Assembly: GCF_000328475.2 (NCBI RefSeq)
Contig: NC_026489.1
Location: 434,001-498,000, forward strand
Direction of reading: 5' to 3'
Length of the DNA stretch: 64,000 nt
From: Mycosarcoma maydis
Taxonomy: Eukaryota > Basidiomycota > Ustilaginomycetes > Ustilaginales
Below, piece after piece: positions 41,932 to 52,349 of the stretch (position 1 is its first letter; each line of letters starts with the position of its first letter). The position numbers and the translations under genes are program-made. The notes beneath the pieces are model-generated. The model worked only from the letters and a program-made list of their open reading frames with translations, ran no database searches and was not told where the DNA came from.

Positions 41932-44478
41932 TCAAGCATGCGTTGCATTCGACGTAGGCAAGATAGCCGTAGCTGAGCCAGGAGGCTTGGCACTCTTCTT
42001 CAAATTGCTCCACATACTCCACTTTCTCCTGCCCGCAGCGTCCACGGGCATGGTCGCGTTGTCGCTGTCGTCGTCGTCGTCGTCCGCTCCACTTCTCAAC
42101 AACGAATAGCCTGAAGCGGGCGACCTATTCCTCCACGCGCCACCCCTGCCACCAGCAGTCACGGTATCCACCAAGAACGGGACCACCTGGCAATGTCCCG
42201 GGCTGACTTCGGCGGGGAGGTCGTACAGCGTAGTATAGTCGAGGTTCAGATCCTCACCTCTGGACCAAAAGTCTTTGCAATTCGAGAGCAAGCCGTGGTC
42301 GAACGGATTCGCTGCGGCGCTAGCGCGCTTCAAGCCCTCACCCGCCTTGCCGCGCGTATACAGATCCAAGCCGACGATTGAAAGCAGCCAGCTGCTGGAC
42401 GATGCAAACACGCGCCTGAGCAGGTTCAGCTTGGAATGCGATCCATGCGCATGGGCGTGTGTGCTTGTCGCATCTGCACTCTCGTCAGCACCGAGGTTCA
42501 CATCGATCTCTGCATTCTCGTTCTCGCCAAACTGTTTGTGGATCCCCTGCAGCCGATCCGTCGCTGCGCTCAGACTTCCTGACGGCTGGCCACGCCCTGA
42601 ATGCTGCGCGATAAAGTTAGTCTGCCCAGCATAACTCTGTCCTCCCTTACCCCCCATGAAACCGAACCTTCCCAGATTCGAGACTTCCAGCGTTGTCATC
42701 TGGCGCGTGATCTGCCAAGCCTGCGCCACTAGCAAGATCACCGTCCAAGTCAACTGCAACGCTGCCCACAGAGCCACGCCGAGCAAAAACGCATCGAAAG
42801 TGGTGGCAGTGCAGAGAAACGCGAACGGCAAATGACACGTCTCGTAGCTCGAATCCGGCAACGGGTCGTAAGGCGGAGCGTTGATCGAGTAGTACACGAC
42901 GGTGAGGTAGAGGAATTGCAGCACACCAACCACAAGTGCGCCAACAAAGAGCAGAAACTGACGATGATTTCCAACGCCGATGCAGTTGGCGACCCAGGGA
43001 CAATGGTGGTCGTGACGCGCAACACAGCGTTTGCACAGCTTGCAGTGCTTGGAGCGCATCGGTTTGCGAGCCATGCACGAGACGCAGTAGGTCTGACCGT
43101 TCAGTCGGCCTTGCTGTGCGAGCTGCGTGACGATTTCGCGGCGGTGCAGCGCCGAGGGTACCAGAGGTGCATAGCCGGGCGAGATCGAAGCGGCGCGAAA
43201 GAGGTTCCAGGAGCAGACGATGAGAGAGAGTGCGAAAAAGAGGTTGTTGGAGGCGTACCCGGGCGTAGCCGAGGCGAGCTTGTGCACCCACTCCCAGCCC
43301 ACCCAGGCTATTGAGCCGGCTACGATGGCGAGAAAGTAGTTGGAGCGCTGCAGAAAGTCGTGTTCGTGAGGATCCAGAATGACACGCGTCACAATGTGAT
43401 GCATGCCAAACAACTCGGCTGCGGCAAACGGTGCGGCCGTGTACCAGGGTAGCGCTGCAAAGGTGGCAAAGATGAAACCCAACGCTACAAAGGGAACCAC
43501 CATAGTGGCCAGTCTGGCGGTGCGATCGGTACTTGCACCGAAAGTGCGTTGCTTGCGACGGCCATCCTCCTCTAGCCCAATATCGGCCAATGCCTTGCGG
43601 TACGCGCCGATCGACTTGAGCTCGATGGCCATGTCTCTTGGCGTCTTGCCCGAATCCTCTTTGGCAAGCAGATCCGCTTTTGCATCGGCCAAGAGACGAA
43701 TGCAGAGTCGATTTCCTTTGACGACAGCCCAGTGCATAGCGGTCAGACCGGCGCCATCGCGTTTGTGAACGTCGGCGCCGTGCTTGAGAAGAATATCGAC
43801 AGATATGGCATCGCCTTGGTAAGCAGCCCACATGAGAGCCGTGTGGCCCTGCGAGTCGGTTGAATCAAGACCTTCTGGTGAATCGAGAGAGGGTTGCTGC
43901 AGCATGAAGACGAGCGGCATGACTGCGCTCGAGTGCACGGTGAGATGAAGCGCATTGAAGCCCTGCGAGTCTGTGATGGTCGGGTCAGCGCCACGAGAGC
44001 ACAACAATTCGAGTACGTAGACATGGCCATTTCGCGCTGCCCACTGCAACGGGCTGGCGATGAGATCGCCACCTAGTGCATCGACTTGGGCACCGTGATC
44101 CAGAAGGTAGCGACAAGTGGCGAGCTGGGCGTTGATGGCAGCCCAGTGCAATGGTGTGATATTGTCGTCATCCCGGTCATGGACCGTTGCGCGACCAGAA
44201 TCAACGAGACGCATGATGGCAGGCAGGTCGCCGCGCTGCGCTGCCGAGTGGATGGTCAACGGCATCTGATCTTGGCCCGGTGTGTTGGCACGGCTGGGAG
44301 CACGACTGCCGATGCCATTGCTGCCGCCCATGTGCGTGTCCCAAGAGCTGTGACCGTCGAGTTGGGCCGATTGCGAGGACAACAGAGGATCGGATGGAGC
44401 GTCGACGGTAGAGACGGATATAGCTTGCGTCGCCGACGAGCTGAGCGGTGTACCTGGAGCAGCCATGCTTGCTTGCAT
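41932..44478 (-). CDS. AKR1: Ankyrin-repeat DHHC protein S-palmitoyltransferase Akr1
   Basis: The first ATG is at 44478, giving 848 residues; upstream the frame is open but starts only at GTG. Residues ~70-290 hold about six ankyrin repeats ([59 protein letters not shown]). About four to six membrane helices follow, and the cysteine-rich catalytic domain [20 protein letters not shown] is near residue 488. The enzyme palmitoylates cytosolic proteins at the Golgi or endosomes; yeast Akr1 modifies Yck kinases. The C-terminal tail includes a run of Asp. It converges with AP-1 beta, 161 bp apart. Confidence 0.95.
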   Translation of the reverse strand: MQASMAAPGTPLSSSATQAISVSTVDAPSDPLLSSQSAQLDGHSSWDTHMGGSNGIGSRAPSRANTPGQDQMPLTIHSAAQRGDLPAIMRLVDSGRATVHDRDDDNITPLHWAAINAQLATCRYLLDHGAQVDALGGDLIASPLQWAARNGHVYVLELLCSRGADPTITDSQGFNALHLTVHSSAVMPLVFMLQQPSLDSPEGLDSTDSQGHTALMWAAYQGDAISVDILLKHGADVHKRDGAGLTAMHWAVVKGNRLCIRLLADAKADLLAKEDSGKTPRDMAIELKSIGAYRKALADIGLEEDGRRKQRTFGASTDRTARLATMVVPFVALGFIFATFAALPWYTAAPFAAAELFGMHHIVTRVILDPHEHDFLQRSNYFLAIVAGSIAWVGWEWVHKLASATPGYASNNLFFALSLIVCSWNLFRAASISPGYAPLVPSALHRREIVTQLAQQGRLNGQTYCVSCMARKPMRSKHCKLCKRCVARHDHHCPWVANCIGVGNHRQFLLFVGALVVGVLQFLYLTVVYYSINAPPYDPLPDSSYETCHLPFAFLCTATTFDAFLLGVALWAALQLTWTVILLVAQAWQITRQMTTLEVSNLGRFGFMGGKGGQSYAGQTNFIAQHSGRGQPSGSLSAATDRLQGIHKQFGENENAEIDVNLGADESADATSTHAHAHGSHSKLNLLRRVFASSSSWLLSIVGLDLYTRGKAGEGLKRASAAANPFDHGLLSNCKDFWSRGEDLNLDYTTLYDLPAEVSPGHCQVVPFLVDTVTAGGRGGAWRNRSPASGYSLLRSGADDDDDDSDNATMPVDAAGRRKWSMWSNLKKSAKPPGSATAILPTSNATHA

Positions 44479-44686
44479 CCTGCGAGGTCCACCTGACCAG
44501 GTCGTGTAGTGCAAAGTCCTAGTGGAGTCGTGAGTGTTGTGGGATACGCTTGCGCTCTTCCACCGTTTGCACAGACATTCGTGCTTGGCTGTCACGTTGC
44601 TTCCTGTTCGGATGTCGCGACCGAGTCGTCAACGTGCTGCTTGTTCTTTGGTTTGCGATGTCGGATGTGCCGACAAAAACGCAGCT

Positions 44687-44728
44687 CTCGTCGCTCGTCG
44701 CTCGTCACCCGTGGCTCGTGGCTTGTGG
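44687..44728. repeat. 7-bp array, CTCGTCG/CTCGTGG type
   Basis: Six heptamers: CTCGTCG, CTCGTCG, CTCGTCA, CCCGTGG, CTCGTGG, CTTGTGG. The unit differs from AATCACG but the period is again 7 and a CGTG/CGTC core is kept. Confidence 0.85.
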
Positions 44729-44909
44729 CTAGACGTGTTGATTGTCAGGTCGCAACCTCACCTGGTTCGACTCGTGACTGTTGTCACACCAACACACGCC
44801 CAACCTCGATTCCGAAAGCTTGCACATGCACACGCCGCTTTGCAAGACGCGAGAGGGTTCTGTTTTGTTCGGGCTGTGCTTTCCGGGAGCCGCGATTTAC
44901 GATATTTGT

Positions 44910-44937
44910 GATTGGCGATTCGCGATTTGCGATTCGC
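44910..44937. repeat. 7-bp array, GATTCGC type
   Basis: Four heptamers: GATTGGC, GATTCGC, GATTTGC, GATTCGC, preceded by related GATTTAC. Confidence 0.85.
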
Positions 44938-45194
44938 GGACTGCCCTTTGATCGACGGGTACGTTTGGGTTGATTTGCCTCCACTTTCATTCGTGATTCA
45001 CGATTCAAACAAGCTGTTGCGCACTCTGTTTTTTTTTGTTATTTTATTTCGAAGTTGAGGAGCAGCGCGGATCTTCCGATTGCCTTTCTGGATAGACTTT
45101 GGCTCAGCCGATATGGAACCTGTTCGTGGACTTCTACCACCATTGCCAAACCCTTCAATCACATCTTGGCAAAGGCCGAGTGGAAAGATTCGCG

Positions 45195-46880
45195 ATGCTG
45201 CGAGTAGCTACCAGCGTCATTAAGAGTGCCACAGTGGCTGCTCAGCCACGTCTACCAGTCCGCGCACTGATGGTCGCATCGCAATCTCGATCGGTCTCGA
45301 GTACATGGTCAAGGCAGCGCAACGATGACTCTCCCAGCGGTGGCAAAAGAAGTCAGGGAGAAGCAAATCACGGCTTGAACACATCTCGCTCCACAGCTGG
45401 AGCGAGCTCTGGTCGAGCAGCTTCATCCTCGTATCCCGCCTCACCATCCTCGCCAACCGCTACAGCCCCGTCAACGCCGAAACCGGTTCAAATCTCGTAC
45501 AATCTTGCCAACAAGCGCACCGCCTCTGGAGGATCGATCACGCTGAATCTGCCACCGCAGCTCGTCCAAGCCATGTCTCGAAAGAAGAACGCAGTGGTCG
45601 CAAAGACGTCGTCGGCACGTGCCAAAGCGCAGGCTTCGAAAGCTCTCCGCCAGACTCTGCCGGAACCTACGACGGGCCAAGTATATGCCTGGGCGACGGC
45701 GCACTCTTACTCGTTCTCAGAGCTGATCAGGTCCGGAAGGCTGCCGGCCAACTATCAGATCTTTGAGGACAACGAAGTGATCCACGTGCCTGAATGGCCT
45801 GTGCCCAGCTCGGCTGCTCTGGCCGATGCGTCGACTGCTGCAACTCGGGCGTCGAATTCGGTGGCGAGTAGAGGCGAGGTGTTCCTGTTTCGCTCGGGAT
45901 CGTATGTTACGTGGGGCTTGGATGAAGAGCAGAGCCAGAGGTTTTTGCGAAGCGTGATTCAGGGCAGGGATCTCAAGTGTCAGGTGGAAGTCGGCAGGTA
46001 TTCGCAGATTGGAGATGAAGCCATGGATTATCTGTACGCTCCTTCTCAACTGACGCGCGTGCAGGGCGATATCATCGTGATCGGGCAACCGCCCAAATCG
46101 TTTGACGCCGAGGCGGACACAATGGCGGATGACAGTGCTTCCGACAGTGCACTTGTAGAAGACGTTGACGGCCAAGCTCCGATGTTGACCACTGACGCCT
46201 CTGTGGACGCTTCTGGTACGCGCTCTACGACGTCGTCGACGGGTTGCAGCACATACACGTGCTTTGGCACAGAATGGACGCCGATGCTAGCGCGTCTCGC
46301 CTTCTCGCAAGGACTCTCGCGCTCGGCACGTCTCTCAGTGCAAGAATCCGCGCTCTCGCGCTTCCTTACCACAGTCTCGGCGATCCCTGCACAGCTGGAA
46401 ACCGCGGGATCAGTGCCACTCTCTCGCACCGCTACCATCAAACACACCGGCACGCTCCTGCGTCTGCGTCAAACCGCGAATCTGGACAGGGACAACTTCT
46501 ACGACGAACCTGAAGTGTACTGGGAAAACGCCAAGTTGGAAGACCACTACCGATCCATCTGCCACAACCTCGATATTGGGCAGCGCTTCGAAACGCTGAA
46601 TGAGAAGCTGGACCATTGCGAGAATCTGCTCGGTGTGGTAAGGGCGTTGTTGACCGAGAAAAGCACGCACCGGATGGAGCTCATCATCATCGGCCTCATC
46701 GCATTCGAGGCTGGCTTGGCGCTATTGGGCCATGGATGGGTACCTACCCCCGACAACGTCAGCGGCTGGTGGAACGATGCGCGCCACTACTTTTTCCCAC
46801 ACCAACATCCAGCGCACCTAGTCCAGCAGGACGCGTTAATTCCGACGCCAAACTCGATCTCTCAGCCTCATATCGTCTAA
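45195..46880 (+). CDS. DUF155 (RMD1/RMND1/Mrx10) mitochondrial protein
   Basis: The ATG at 45195 (MLRVATSVIKSATVAAQPRL) gives 561 residues with a clear mitochondrial presequence rich in Arg, Ser and Ala. A Ser/Pro-rich linker follows. The DUF155 domain runs from about residue 175 to the end: EVFLFRSGSYVTWGLDEEQS, LARLAFSQGLSRSARLSVQE, LLRLRQTANLDRDNFYDEPE. It ends in a hydrophobic helix (MELIIIGLIAFEAGLALLG) typical of the family. Human RMND1 and yeast Mrx10 are inner-membrane proteins tied to mitochondrial translation. An acidic insertion (~320-355) splits the domain. Its stop lies 84 bp from that of TRS120. Confidence 0.9.
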   Translation: MLRVATSVIKSATVAAQPRLPVRALMVASQSRSVSSTWSRQRNDDSPSGGKRSQGEANHGLNTSRSTAGASSGRAASSSYPASPSSPTATAPSTPKPVQISYNLANKRTASGGSITLNLPPQLVQAMSRKKNAVVAKTSSARAKAQASKALRQTLPEPTTGQVYAWATAHSYSFSELIRSGRLPANYQIFEDNEVIHVPEWPVPSSAALADASTAATRASNSVASRGEVFLFRSGSYVTWGLDEEQSQRFLRSVIQGRDLKCQVEVGRYSQIGDEAMDYLYAPSQLTRVQGDIIVIGQPPKSFDAEADTMADDSASDSALVEDVDGQAPMLTTDASVDASGTRSTTSSTGCSTYTCFGTEWTPMLARLAFSQGLSRSARLSVQESALSRFLTTVSAIPAQLETAGSVPLSRTATIKHTGTLLRLRQTANLDRDNFYDEPEVYWENAKLEDHYRSICHNLDIGQRFETLNEKLDHCENLLGVVRALLTEKSTHRMELIIIGLIAFEAGLALLGHGWVPTPDNVSGWWNDARHYFFPHQHPAHLVQQDALIPTPNSISQPHIV

Positions 46881-46964
46881 GCTCGATAACGCTTGTATTT
46901 GTACATGCACACATGACTAGTTCTGCACAACATGGACGAAAATGTCACACCACTTTCAACCGAC

Positions 46965-49900
46965 CTATGCCGAGGGAAGGACGTCGACAGGATATGGCGA
47001 AGAAACAAAAGCCAGCCTGTCGGGCTTGTCGGCGAGTGCGGAAGCCGAGGCTTCCTGGACGACGACCAAGAAAGCGTACTTGCCTGGTGAGAGGAAGGTG
47101 ACGTTCCAAGTGTAGGTGGAGTGTGAGCCTCGATGCGGCAACGTACGCGAGCGTGGGGAAGCAGTCCATGTTCCGTCCGAGATGATGACGTTATCCAGCA
47201 GTGACGCGTCCGTGGTCGTGGTGGGAGCGGTCGCAATGAGACGTACGATTGGGTCGATGCGTCTGGCTAGCCGATTGGTGATGGTGACCGAGACGAGCGT
47301 GAAGGATTCTGCACGGATGCAGTCGACCCCAGCGCGCAGCGAAACGTCGACTTTCACCGCGTCTTTGGCAAGGTTTGCGAGAGACGACTCATCGAGCACC
47401 AACCCTCCACCGGATACTATGCCTCGAAGAGGCACAGTTCCGAACCGCACCGCGTCGTGTACAGCTTCGTCAGCCCAGTCGCCGCCAACGCAGGCAGTAC
47501 CAGTATACATACAAGGTAGCACAATCCACGTGGCGCTCAACCCACCCAGCAGAGCCTGTCTGTACCAGAAGTTCTTTCGTACCTGCCTGTCCTCCTGTTC
47601 GTCCAACTGGATCTTGGACACGATAAATTGGCGCGTCGCACTTTCCCTCCAGATGGATGGGATCGGTAAGAACATGCCATCGCGGCCACTCACAGTCTCG
47701 CTTGCATGCTCGGTGTGCGTGCAGACACCGAAAGCATGTCCCGTTCCTGGATCCAAGTCCAGCCGTGGTTGAGGTACCAGAATGCGTGTACTGCTACCAG
47801 CACGCAAGATGCGGTAGATGCGAAGCGGCTCCCCTTGATGTGTGTCCACCGCCAAACGGAGCAAGACATCCTCGCGATGCACGTTGCTCAAGTGCAAACT
47901 CAGCAAGCTGCATTCCAACTCGTTTTCTTGCGTTTGCACAAGTGTTTGCACCGCATCCACCAACTCGTCTACGGCTGTTTGTCCGTCTCTGGCCGACTTA
48001 TCCACCGTGGCGCGCGCATCTGCGTGCGTTCGATCGACAAGCGTCACAAGATTCGCCGCGATCGCATCGGCGGATCGCACACACTCTGTGGTCAGGCGTG
48101 TCGCTTCGTCCGCTCCCAACGGCGCCACTGTGAGCCGCGTACACACTAGCACCGGATGAACGCTCATCCTCACCGGTATTTCCAGACGTCTCACCCAGAA
48201 CGTCGACTGCGCACGATCGCGCTCTACATGGCCGTATTCGATCGCCACCACCGCGCGCGTACATCCGATCTTGCCCCGAACTCGAATCGCAATCGTGCTA
48301 GTCGCTCCAGGCTCAATATGTACCCAAGACGTCGACGCTGCCTCGGTGCGTGACAAGACCGGTTGGTGTACTAGATCCCACTCGATCTCGTACACGTCTT
48401 GAGGCATCAGTTCTCCTTCTGTCAGCGCATGTTTGCTCGCATCGCTGACATTGTCGTTAAAAGTGACGTGCACCAAGTTGACATCGAGCCAAGTGCAAAG
48501 GTTGTGTAGCTCGACATGGATGATGCGAGACTCGCCTTCAAAGAGGTCGAGTCCGCCAAGCGGGATCAGGTCGTTGCAGTACGCCGCCAGAATAGGCTGC
48601 GCTTCGACGACAGTCACTTGCATCCACCTGCCGACTGTCTGCTTCGCTTCGGTCGTTCCAGCGCCTGCCCTTTGCTTGATCACAGAAGCGCGTGCATCCA
48701 GACCCGACACTTTTAAGCGCGTCGCCCGATCGTCTTGTTCAGCAGCCTGCTTGCGTCGATACTTGACGTTTTCTTGGTCAAAGATGGGCAGTAGAAACGT
48801 CTGTTCCTCCGTACACCCACCAGCAAGCGTAAGCGAGATACCTCTGAGCACCACCGTTCCGGTAGTGTGCGCGATGCCGCAGAGCCGGACGGTTTGAAAG
48901 CAACGAGGCGCGATCGAGATGCTCTCGGCTTCTTGAGCCACAAACTCGGCTCCTTCGCCCACCAGCTTGACGCTATCGATGTGCAGCTCGACAGCGAACG
49001 GATTCTGCAGAGTTGCCATGACGTAGATCCGCTCCTTCTGCACGCCGATCGTCTTGGCTTTACTCGCCGATGATCGGTTCGGATTCCAGAAAAATGGATT
49101 GTTGAGACCTGCCACGCCCTGGTCACCAGCAGCTGCTTCGGTGCGGTCTGCGAACAACTGCTTCGCGTTCCGCTCGTGTGGCATGCGTTCTGGCGTTGGC
49201 GGTAGAAGTTCGAGACTGCACAACGGTTCGGCAGGGCCCCAGTACTTGAGTGCGAGATCTTGAGCACCCGCCCAGCGCGCCGCCTGTACAGCTCGCTGCA
49301 TGCCCACCATGAGATCTCTCTGCTCGTGTGCATCGAGCAGCGTGTGGAAATCACGCAGCAAGATCGCGCCGAAGAACGCCATTCCAACGTAATCAGCGAG
49401 GAGTTCGGCAATCGCGATGGTTTCCTTGAGCAGTGCAATTTGCTGTTCCTTCCAGCCAAACGCTGCTTCGTTGGCTATCTCAAGCGGCGTCATCAGCACT
49501 ACATCTCCATTAGCTGCAGCAGCCGGAGCACGATGCCCGGACGACCTCCATTCTTCCGATGCATCTAAAGCGGGCGAAGTGTAGGCGCTACGCAAGCCTT
49601 CTGACGCCCTCGACAGTATATGGTATGATGGAATGTTTCTCAATGGATCCACTTCGACATGAATACCGTATGTTTCGCAGACCTGCATCGCCAGCACCAG
49701 CACTGCCTCCGGCCCTCTTCCAAGCGAGTCGTACGTGGTCTGTGCGACAATGTCACCTAAAAGCTCGTCGTTCTGCTTTCCAAAATGCTCGTGCTGTAGA
49801 ATCGGCAACGAAGCCGTGGTTGGCGCGCGTGAGTTGACGCGTTTGGCTTTCTCCAGCATGCACACGATGGTCGACTGCAAGTGTCGCAGCAGATGCGCTT

Positions 49901-51890
49901 CTCTTCTTGAAAAGCCAATGCAGCCAAAGATCGAAGTGAGCGTGCTGAGCAGCGCTATCTGATCTGTAGACTTGAGAGCGATGATTGAGTGAGAAAGTGC
50001 TGAAGAAGCAGCTGCCGCGATCTCGTGCCGGGCGATACCCGAGGCGGCAGTGAAACCGAGGTACATGGCATTCGATGGCTTTTCCTCGGCCAACGATGGC
50101 GGTACACCTCCGTACACGAGCTGGTCAAAGCATTCGCCGTTCCATCCAGCAGATGCCCAGACGGCTAGCAAGAAGCGTGCGTACTGCGTGCATGCACTGG
50201 CATGGATCAATGGATGCGTGTAGTCTCGTGGTGAGTCGTTCGTAACTGACTTGGCCGGCTCCAGCAAGACACTGGGCGGAGCTAGGCACTTTGAGTAGAT
50301 GACGAGCGCGATAGTGTAAGCCTCGGCGATCTCACCCCAACTCTGCTTGGCGTAAGGGCGTGTGATTCCATCCTTGTCCTTGTCCTTGTCCTTGTCTTTG
50401 TCCTTTGCAGCGGCGGCGGACCAAGGGAGGTCAAAGCATGGCGCCTTTTCGAGCACCGTACCGCCCATTCGCGATACCAGCACGCGTGTGACGGAGAAGC
50501 CCTCGAGGGCGCTAGCAAACCAAACTGCATCTTGACCGCCTGCGAGCGCACGCTCTTTGCCAAGTGCATTCAACGCAGTCGAGTATCCTTCCAGTGCATC
50601 CCACAAGTTTCCGGAGAGCAGATGGAAATCGGCTCTCACTTTGGCAAATCTTCCTGTGCCTATTGGACCGGTCGCTGCGGCACTGGTGACACGCTTTGCG
50701 CTCTTTTTGTGTGCATTGGCGGCGAGGATTTTGGTGCGAGTAGTGTTTTCGGATGTGGGCGATGAATTGACCGACGTTGGCGAGCTCAAGTCGAACGGAT
50801 GAGATCCTCCACCGACAGCGCTCGATGGTCTTGAAGAAGTAGGCGTAGACCTGCTCGTGCCAATGTCACCACCTGTGCTGCTGCTGAAGGCGGTAAACAG
50901 GCTCGAGGCACGACTCGCCGCTCCGGTTGCTGCGAAACTCGTCTTTGTGAGCCAAGTGGCAGTGGAATCCAATGCGGAGGACGAAGAGCTAGACGGTTTG
51001 TTCGGTGTGATGCCGTCAAGTGTTTCTCTCGGTGTCTCCAACGGCGTTCCTTGGAGTCCTGCCACAATCTGATCCAAGCCGTCCAGAATGCTGGCGACAA
51101 GTTCGGCGAGCAGCGTCTTGAGGTAGAAGCGTACGTCTTTCCCATCTTTGCGCACAGCAGGGAAGATGATCAGACCTCCACCTCGGTGTGCTGAAAAGCC
51201 CGACGCATCTGGCGACATCGGCGGGTTCTGCGAAGCCGAAGCCGATTCGTTTGTGCTGTTGTCTAAATGCTCTATCTCAGATTCTTTTGCGAGCGGTGAC
51301 GCGGAGCGTTGACCTTGATTTATTTTGGCAGCAACCACGTTCTTTATCGAGCTCAAGTCCACCGTTTCGGGGCGCTTAGCACCGGAGTCGAACCCAAACA
51401 CGCGATGTACCAGCGCTCCAGGATGGAGCTCTCTTAACGCCGATGGACTTGCGTCGAGTTGTTGCTTTTGTACGGCATTGTTCGAGTAAGTTGCAAGACC
51501 AAGTGCGCCGAGAACCTGTCTATGCATGTTGAACGGAGCCAAGAACGAGTGATCTGGATCGTAGCTTGTGACGAACGAGAGATGAATCTCGCCTGACTGG
51601 AGTATCGGAGATGCTGCGCACGATGAGCTGCTCGCAGTCGAGGTCGACGCTGAGTTTGCAGCGGCTCTGCGCCGAGCGGTGCAATTCGAGGGCAAATCGG
51701 CAAGCCGAATGGTTTCGAACGATCGCACGTAGTCGCACCACTTGGCAAAGTCTGCTTCCGAGATGCCACCAACTGGCGCAAGCAGGATGCGAAGCTTGGC
51801 ATGGTCGATGAAGCTTCGTCCGCCGGTGGGCGACGGCGTCGGTGCTGCGTGCAAGCCGCCGCTCGATGACGAGCGCTGACTTCCAGTCAT
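46965..51890 (-). CDS. TRS120: TRAPPII complex subunit Trs120 (TRAPPC9)
   Basis: The first ATG of the frame is at 51890 (MTGSQRSSSSGG), giving 1641 residues. The N-terminal part (FIDHAKLRILLAPVGGISEA, FVTSYDPDHSFLAPFNMHRQ) and the distribution of conserved blocks over the whole length fit Trs120/TRAPPC9. Examples are WVHIEPGATSTIAIRVRGKI and AYCNDLIPLGGLDLFEGESR, in Ig-like C-terminal domains. TRAPPII acts as exchange factor for Ypt31/32-type Rabs at the late Golgi. Serine-rich inserts occur around residues 330-430. A (KD)6 run is encoded by a 6-bp repeat at 50372-50407. No intron is needed. Confidence 0.9.
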   Translation of the reverse strand: MTGSQRSSSSGGLHAAPTPSPTGGRSFIDHAKLRILLAPVGGISEADFAKWCDYVRSFETIRLADLPSNCTARRRAAANSASTSTASSSSCAASPILQSGEIHLSFVTSYDPDHSFLAPFNMHRQVLGALGLATYSNNAVQKQQLDASPSALRELHPGALVHRVFGFDSGAKRPETVDLSSIKNVVAAKINQGQRSASPLAKESEIEHLDNSTNESASASQNPPMSPDASGFSAHRGGGLIIFPAVRKDGKDVRFYLKTLLAELVASILDGLDQIVAGLQGTPLETPRETLDGITPNKPSSSSSSALDSTATWLTKTSFAATGAASRASSLFTAFSSSTGGDIGTSRSTPTSSRPSSAVGGGSHPFDLSSPTSVNSSPTSENTTRTKILAANAHKKSAKRVTSAAATGPIGTGRFAKVRADFHLLSGNLWDALEGYSTALNALGKERALAGGQDAVWFASALEGFSVTRVLVSRMGGTVLEKAPCFDLPWSAAAAKDKDKDKDKDKDGITRPYAKQSWGEIAEAYTIALVIYSKCLAPPSVLLEPAKSVTNDSPRDYTHPLIHASACTQYARFLLAVWASAGWNGECFDQLVYGGVPPSLAEEKPSNAMYLGFTAASGIARHEIAAAASSALSHSIIALKSTDQIALLSTLTSIFGCIGFSRREAHLLRHLQSTIVCMLEKAKRVNSRAPTTASLPILQHEHFGKQNDELLGDIVAQTTYDSLGRGPEAVLVLAMQVCETYGIHVEVDPLRNIPSYHILSRASEGLRSAYTSPALDASEEWRSSGHRAPAAAANGDVVLMTPLEIANEAAFGWKEQQIALLKETIAIAELLADYVGMAFFGAILLRDFHTLLDAHEQRDLMVGMQRAVQAARWAGAQDLALKYWGPAEPLCSLELLPPTPERMPHERNAKQLFADRTEAAAGDQGVAGLNNPFFWNPNRSSASKAKTIGVQKERIYVMATLQNPFAVELHIDSVKLVGEGAEFVAQEAESISIAPRCFQTVRLCGIAHTTGTVVLRGISLTLAGGCTEEQTFLLPIFDQENVKYRRKQAAEQDDRATRLKVSGLDARASVIKQRAGAGTTEAKQTVGRWMQVTVVEAQPILAAYCNDLIPLGGLDLFEGESRIIHVELHNLCTWLDVNLVHVTFNDNVSDASKHALTEGELMPQDVYEIEWDLVHQPVLSRTEAASTSWVHIEPGATSTIAIRVRGKIGCTRAVVAIEYGHVERDRAQSTFWVRRLEIPVRMSVHPVLVCTRLTVAPLGADEATRLTTECVRSADAIAANLVTLVDRTHADARATVDKSARDGQTAVDELVDAVQTLVQTQENELECSLLSLHLSNVHREDVLLRLAVDTHQGEPLRIYRILRAGSSTRILVPQPRLDLDPGTGHAFGVCTHTEHASETVSGRDGMFLPIPSIWRESATRQFIVSKIQLDEQEDRQVRKNFWYRQALLGGLSATWIVLPCMYTGTACVGGDWADEAVHDAVRFGTVPLRGIVSGGGLVLDESSLANLAKDAVKVDVSLRAGVDCIRAESFTLVSVTITNRLARRIDPIVRLIATAPTTTTDASLLDNVIISDGTWTASPRSRTLPHRGSHSTYTWNVTFLSPGKYAFLVVVQEASASALADKPDRLAFVSSPYPVDVLPSA
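50372..50407. repeat. In-frame hexamer repeat CCTTGT coding for (KD)6
   Basis: Four CCTTGT units and two variants lie inside TRS120 and encode alternating Lys-Asp on the minus strand. Probably a length-variable linker. Confidence 0.9.
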
Positions 51891-52007
51891 GTGCGTCGTG
51901 AGGCCGATGATGCTGGTGATGGCAATGCTGACAGGTAGCAGAGCAGAACAAGTCGTGAGTTTTGCATGTGCAAGCTCGTGTGGAGTCAAGCTGCTTCTCG
52001 ATTCGGA

Positions 52008-52028
52008 ATCACGATTCACGATTCACGA
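52008..52028. repeat. 7-bp array, ATCACGA/TTCACGA
   Basis: Three heptamers: ATCACGA, TTCACGA, TTCACGA. Confidence 0.85.
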
Positions 52029-52132
52029 TTGAACCGTGCGGCAGCGTGCGGATTTTCTCAGATTGTCGAATCACTCATCCACACATGCTGACTCGAAAAA
52101 CGTGAGATATACGAAAGCACAAAGGCAGCCCA

Positions 52133-52167
52133 AATCACGAATCACGAATCGTGAATCATGAATCGTG
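52133..52167. repeat. 7-bp array, AATCACG/AATCGTG
   Basis: Five heptamers: AATCACG, AATCACG, AATCGTG, AATCATG, AATCGTG. Confidence 0.9.
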
Positions 52168-52253
52168 AATGTCAATGACAGCTCCCCACCTGATGTCGTG
52201 CGTTTAGCTCAAACTGCCCTCATCTTGCAACTCTGCTCACCTCGACCGATTGC

Positions 52254-52282
52254 CAATCACGAATTATGAATATTCGTGATTG
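52254..52282. repeat. Perfect inverted repeat of the dispersed motif
   Basis: CAATCACGAAT and ATTCGTGATTG form 11-bp perfect arms around a 7-nt spacer (TATGAAT). It could fold as a hairpin or bind a dimeric protein. Confidence 0.9.
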
Positions 52283-52349
52283 ATGCAGCACGTACGACTC
52301 TGACGTTGAACAACCGTCTGCGGATATCATGGTCCAGTGTTCGTATTTG

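Larger units (their letters stand above)
44479..45194. other. Divergent intergenic region, AKR1 / RMND1-like
   Basis: It contains a heptamer array at 44687-44728, a GATTCGC array at 44910-44937, an ATTCGTGATTCACGATTC motif at about 44992-45009 and a poly-T run near 45030. No other gene. Confidence 0.6.
51891..52349. other. Intergenic region, TRS120 / PLC-like
   Basis: TRS120 promoter side and PLC-like 3' side. Three groups of the dispersed motif are packed here: arrays at 52008-52028 and 52133-52167, and a perfect inverted repeat at 52254-52282. Confidence 0.6.

Noticed and set aside
42647..43831. 394-codon ORF in another frame of AKR1
   Set aside because: Arg/Cys/Ser-rich translation without domains. 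The AKR1 frame has ankyrin repeats and DHHC.
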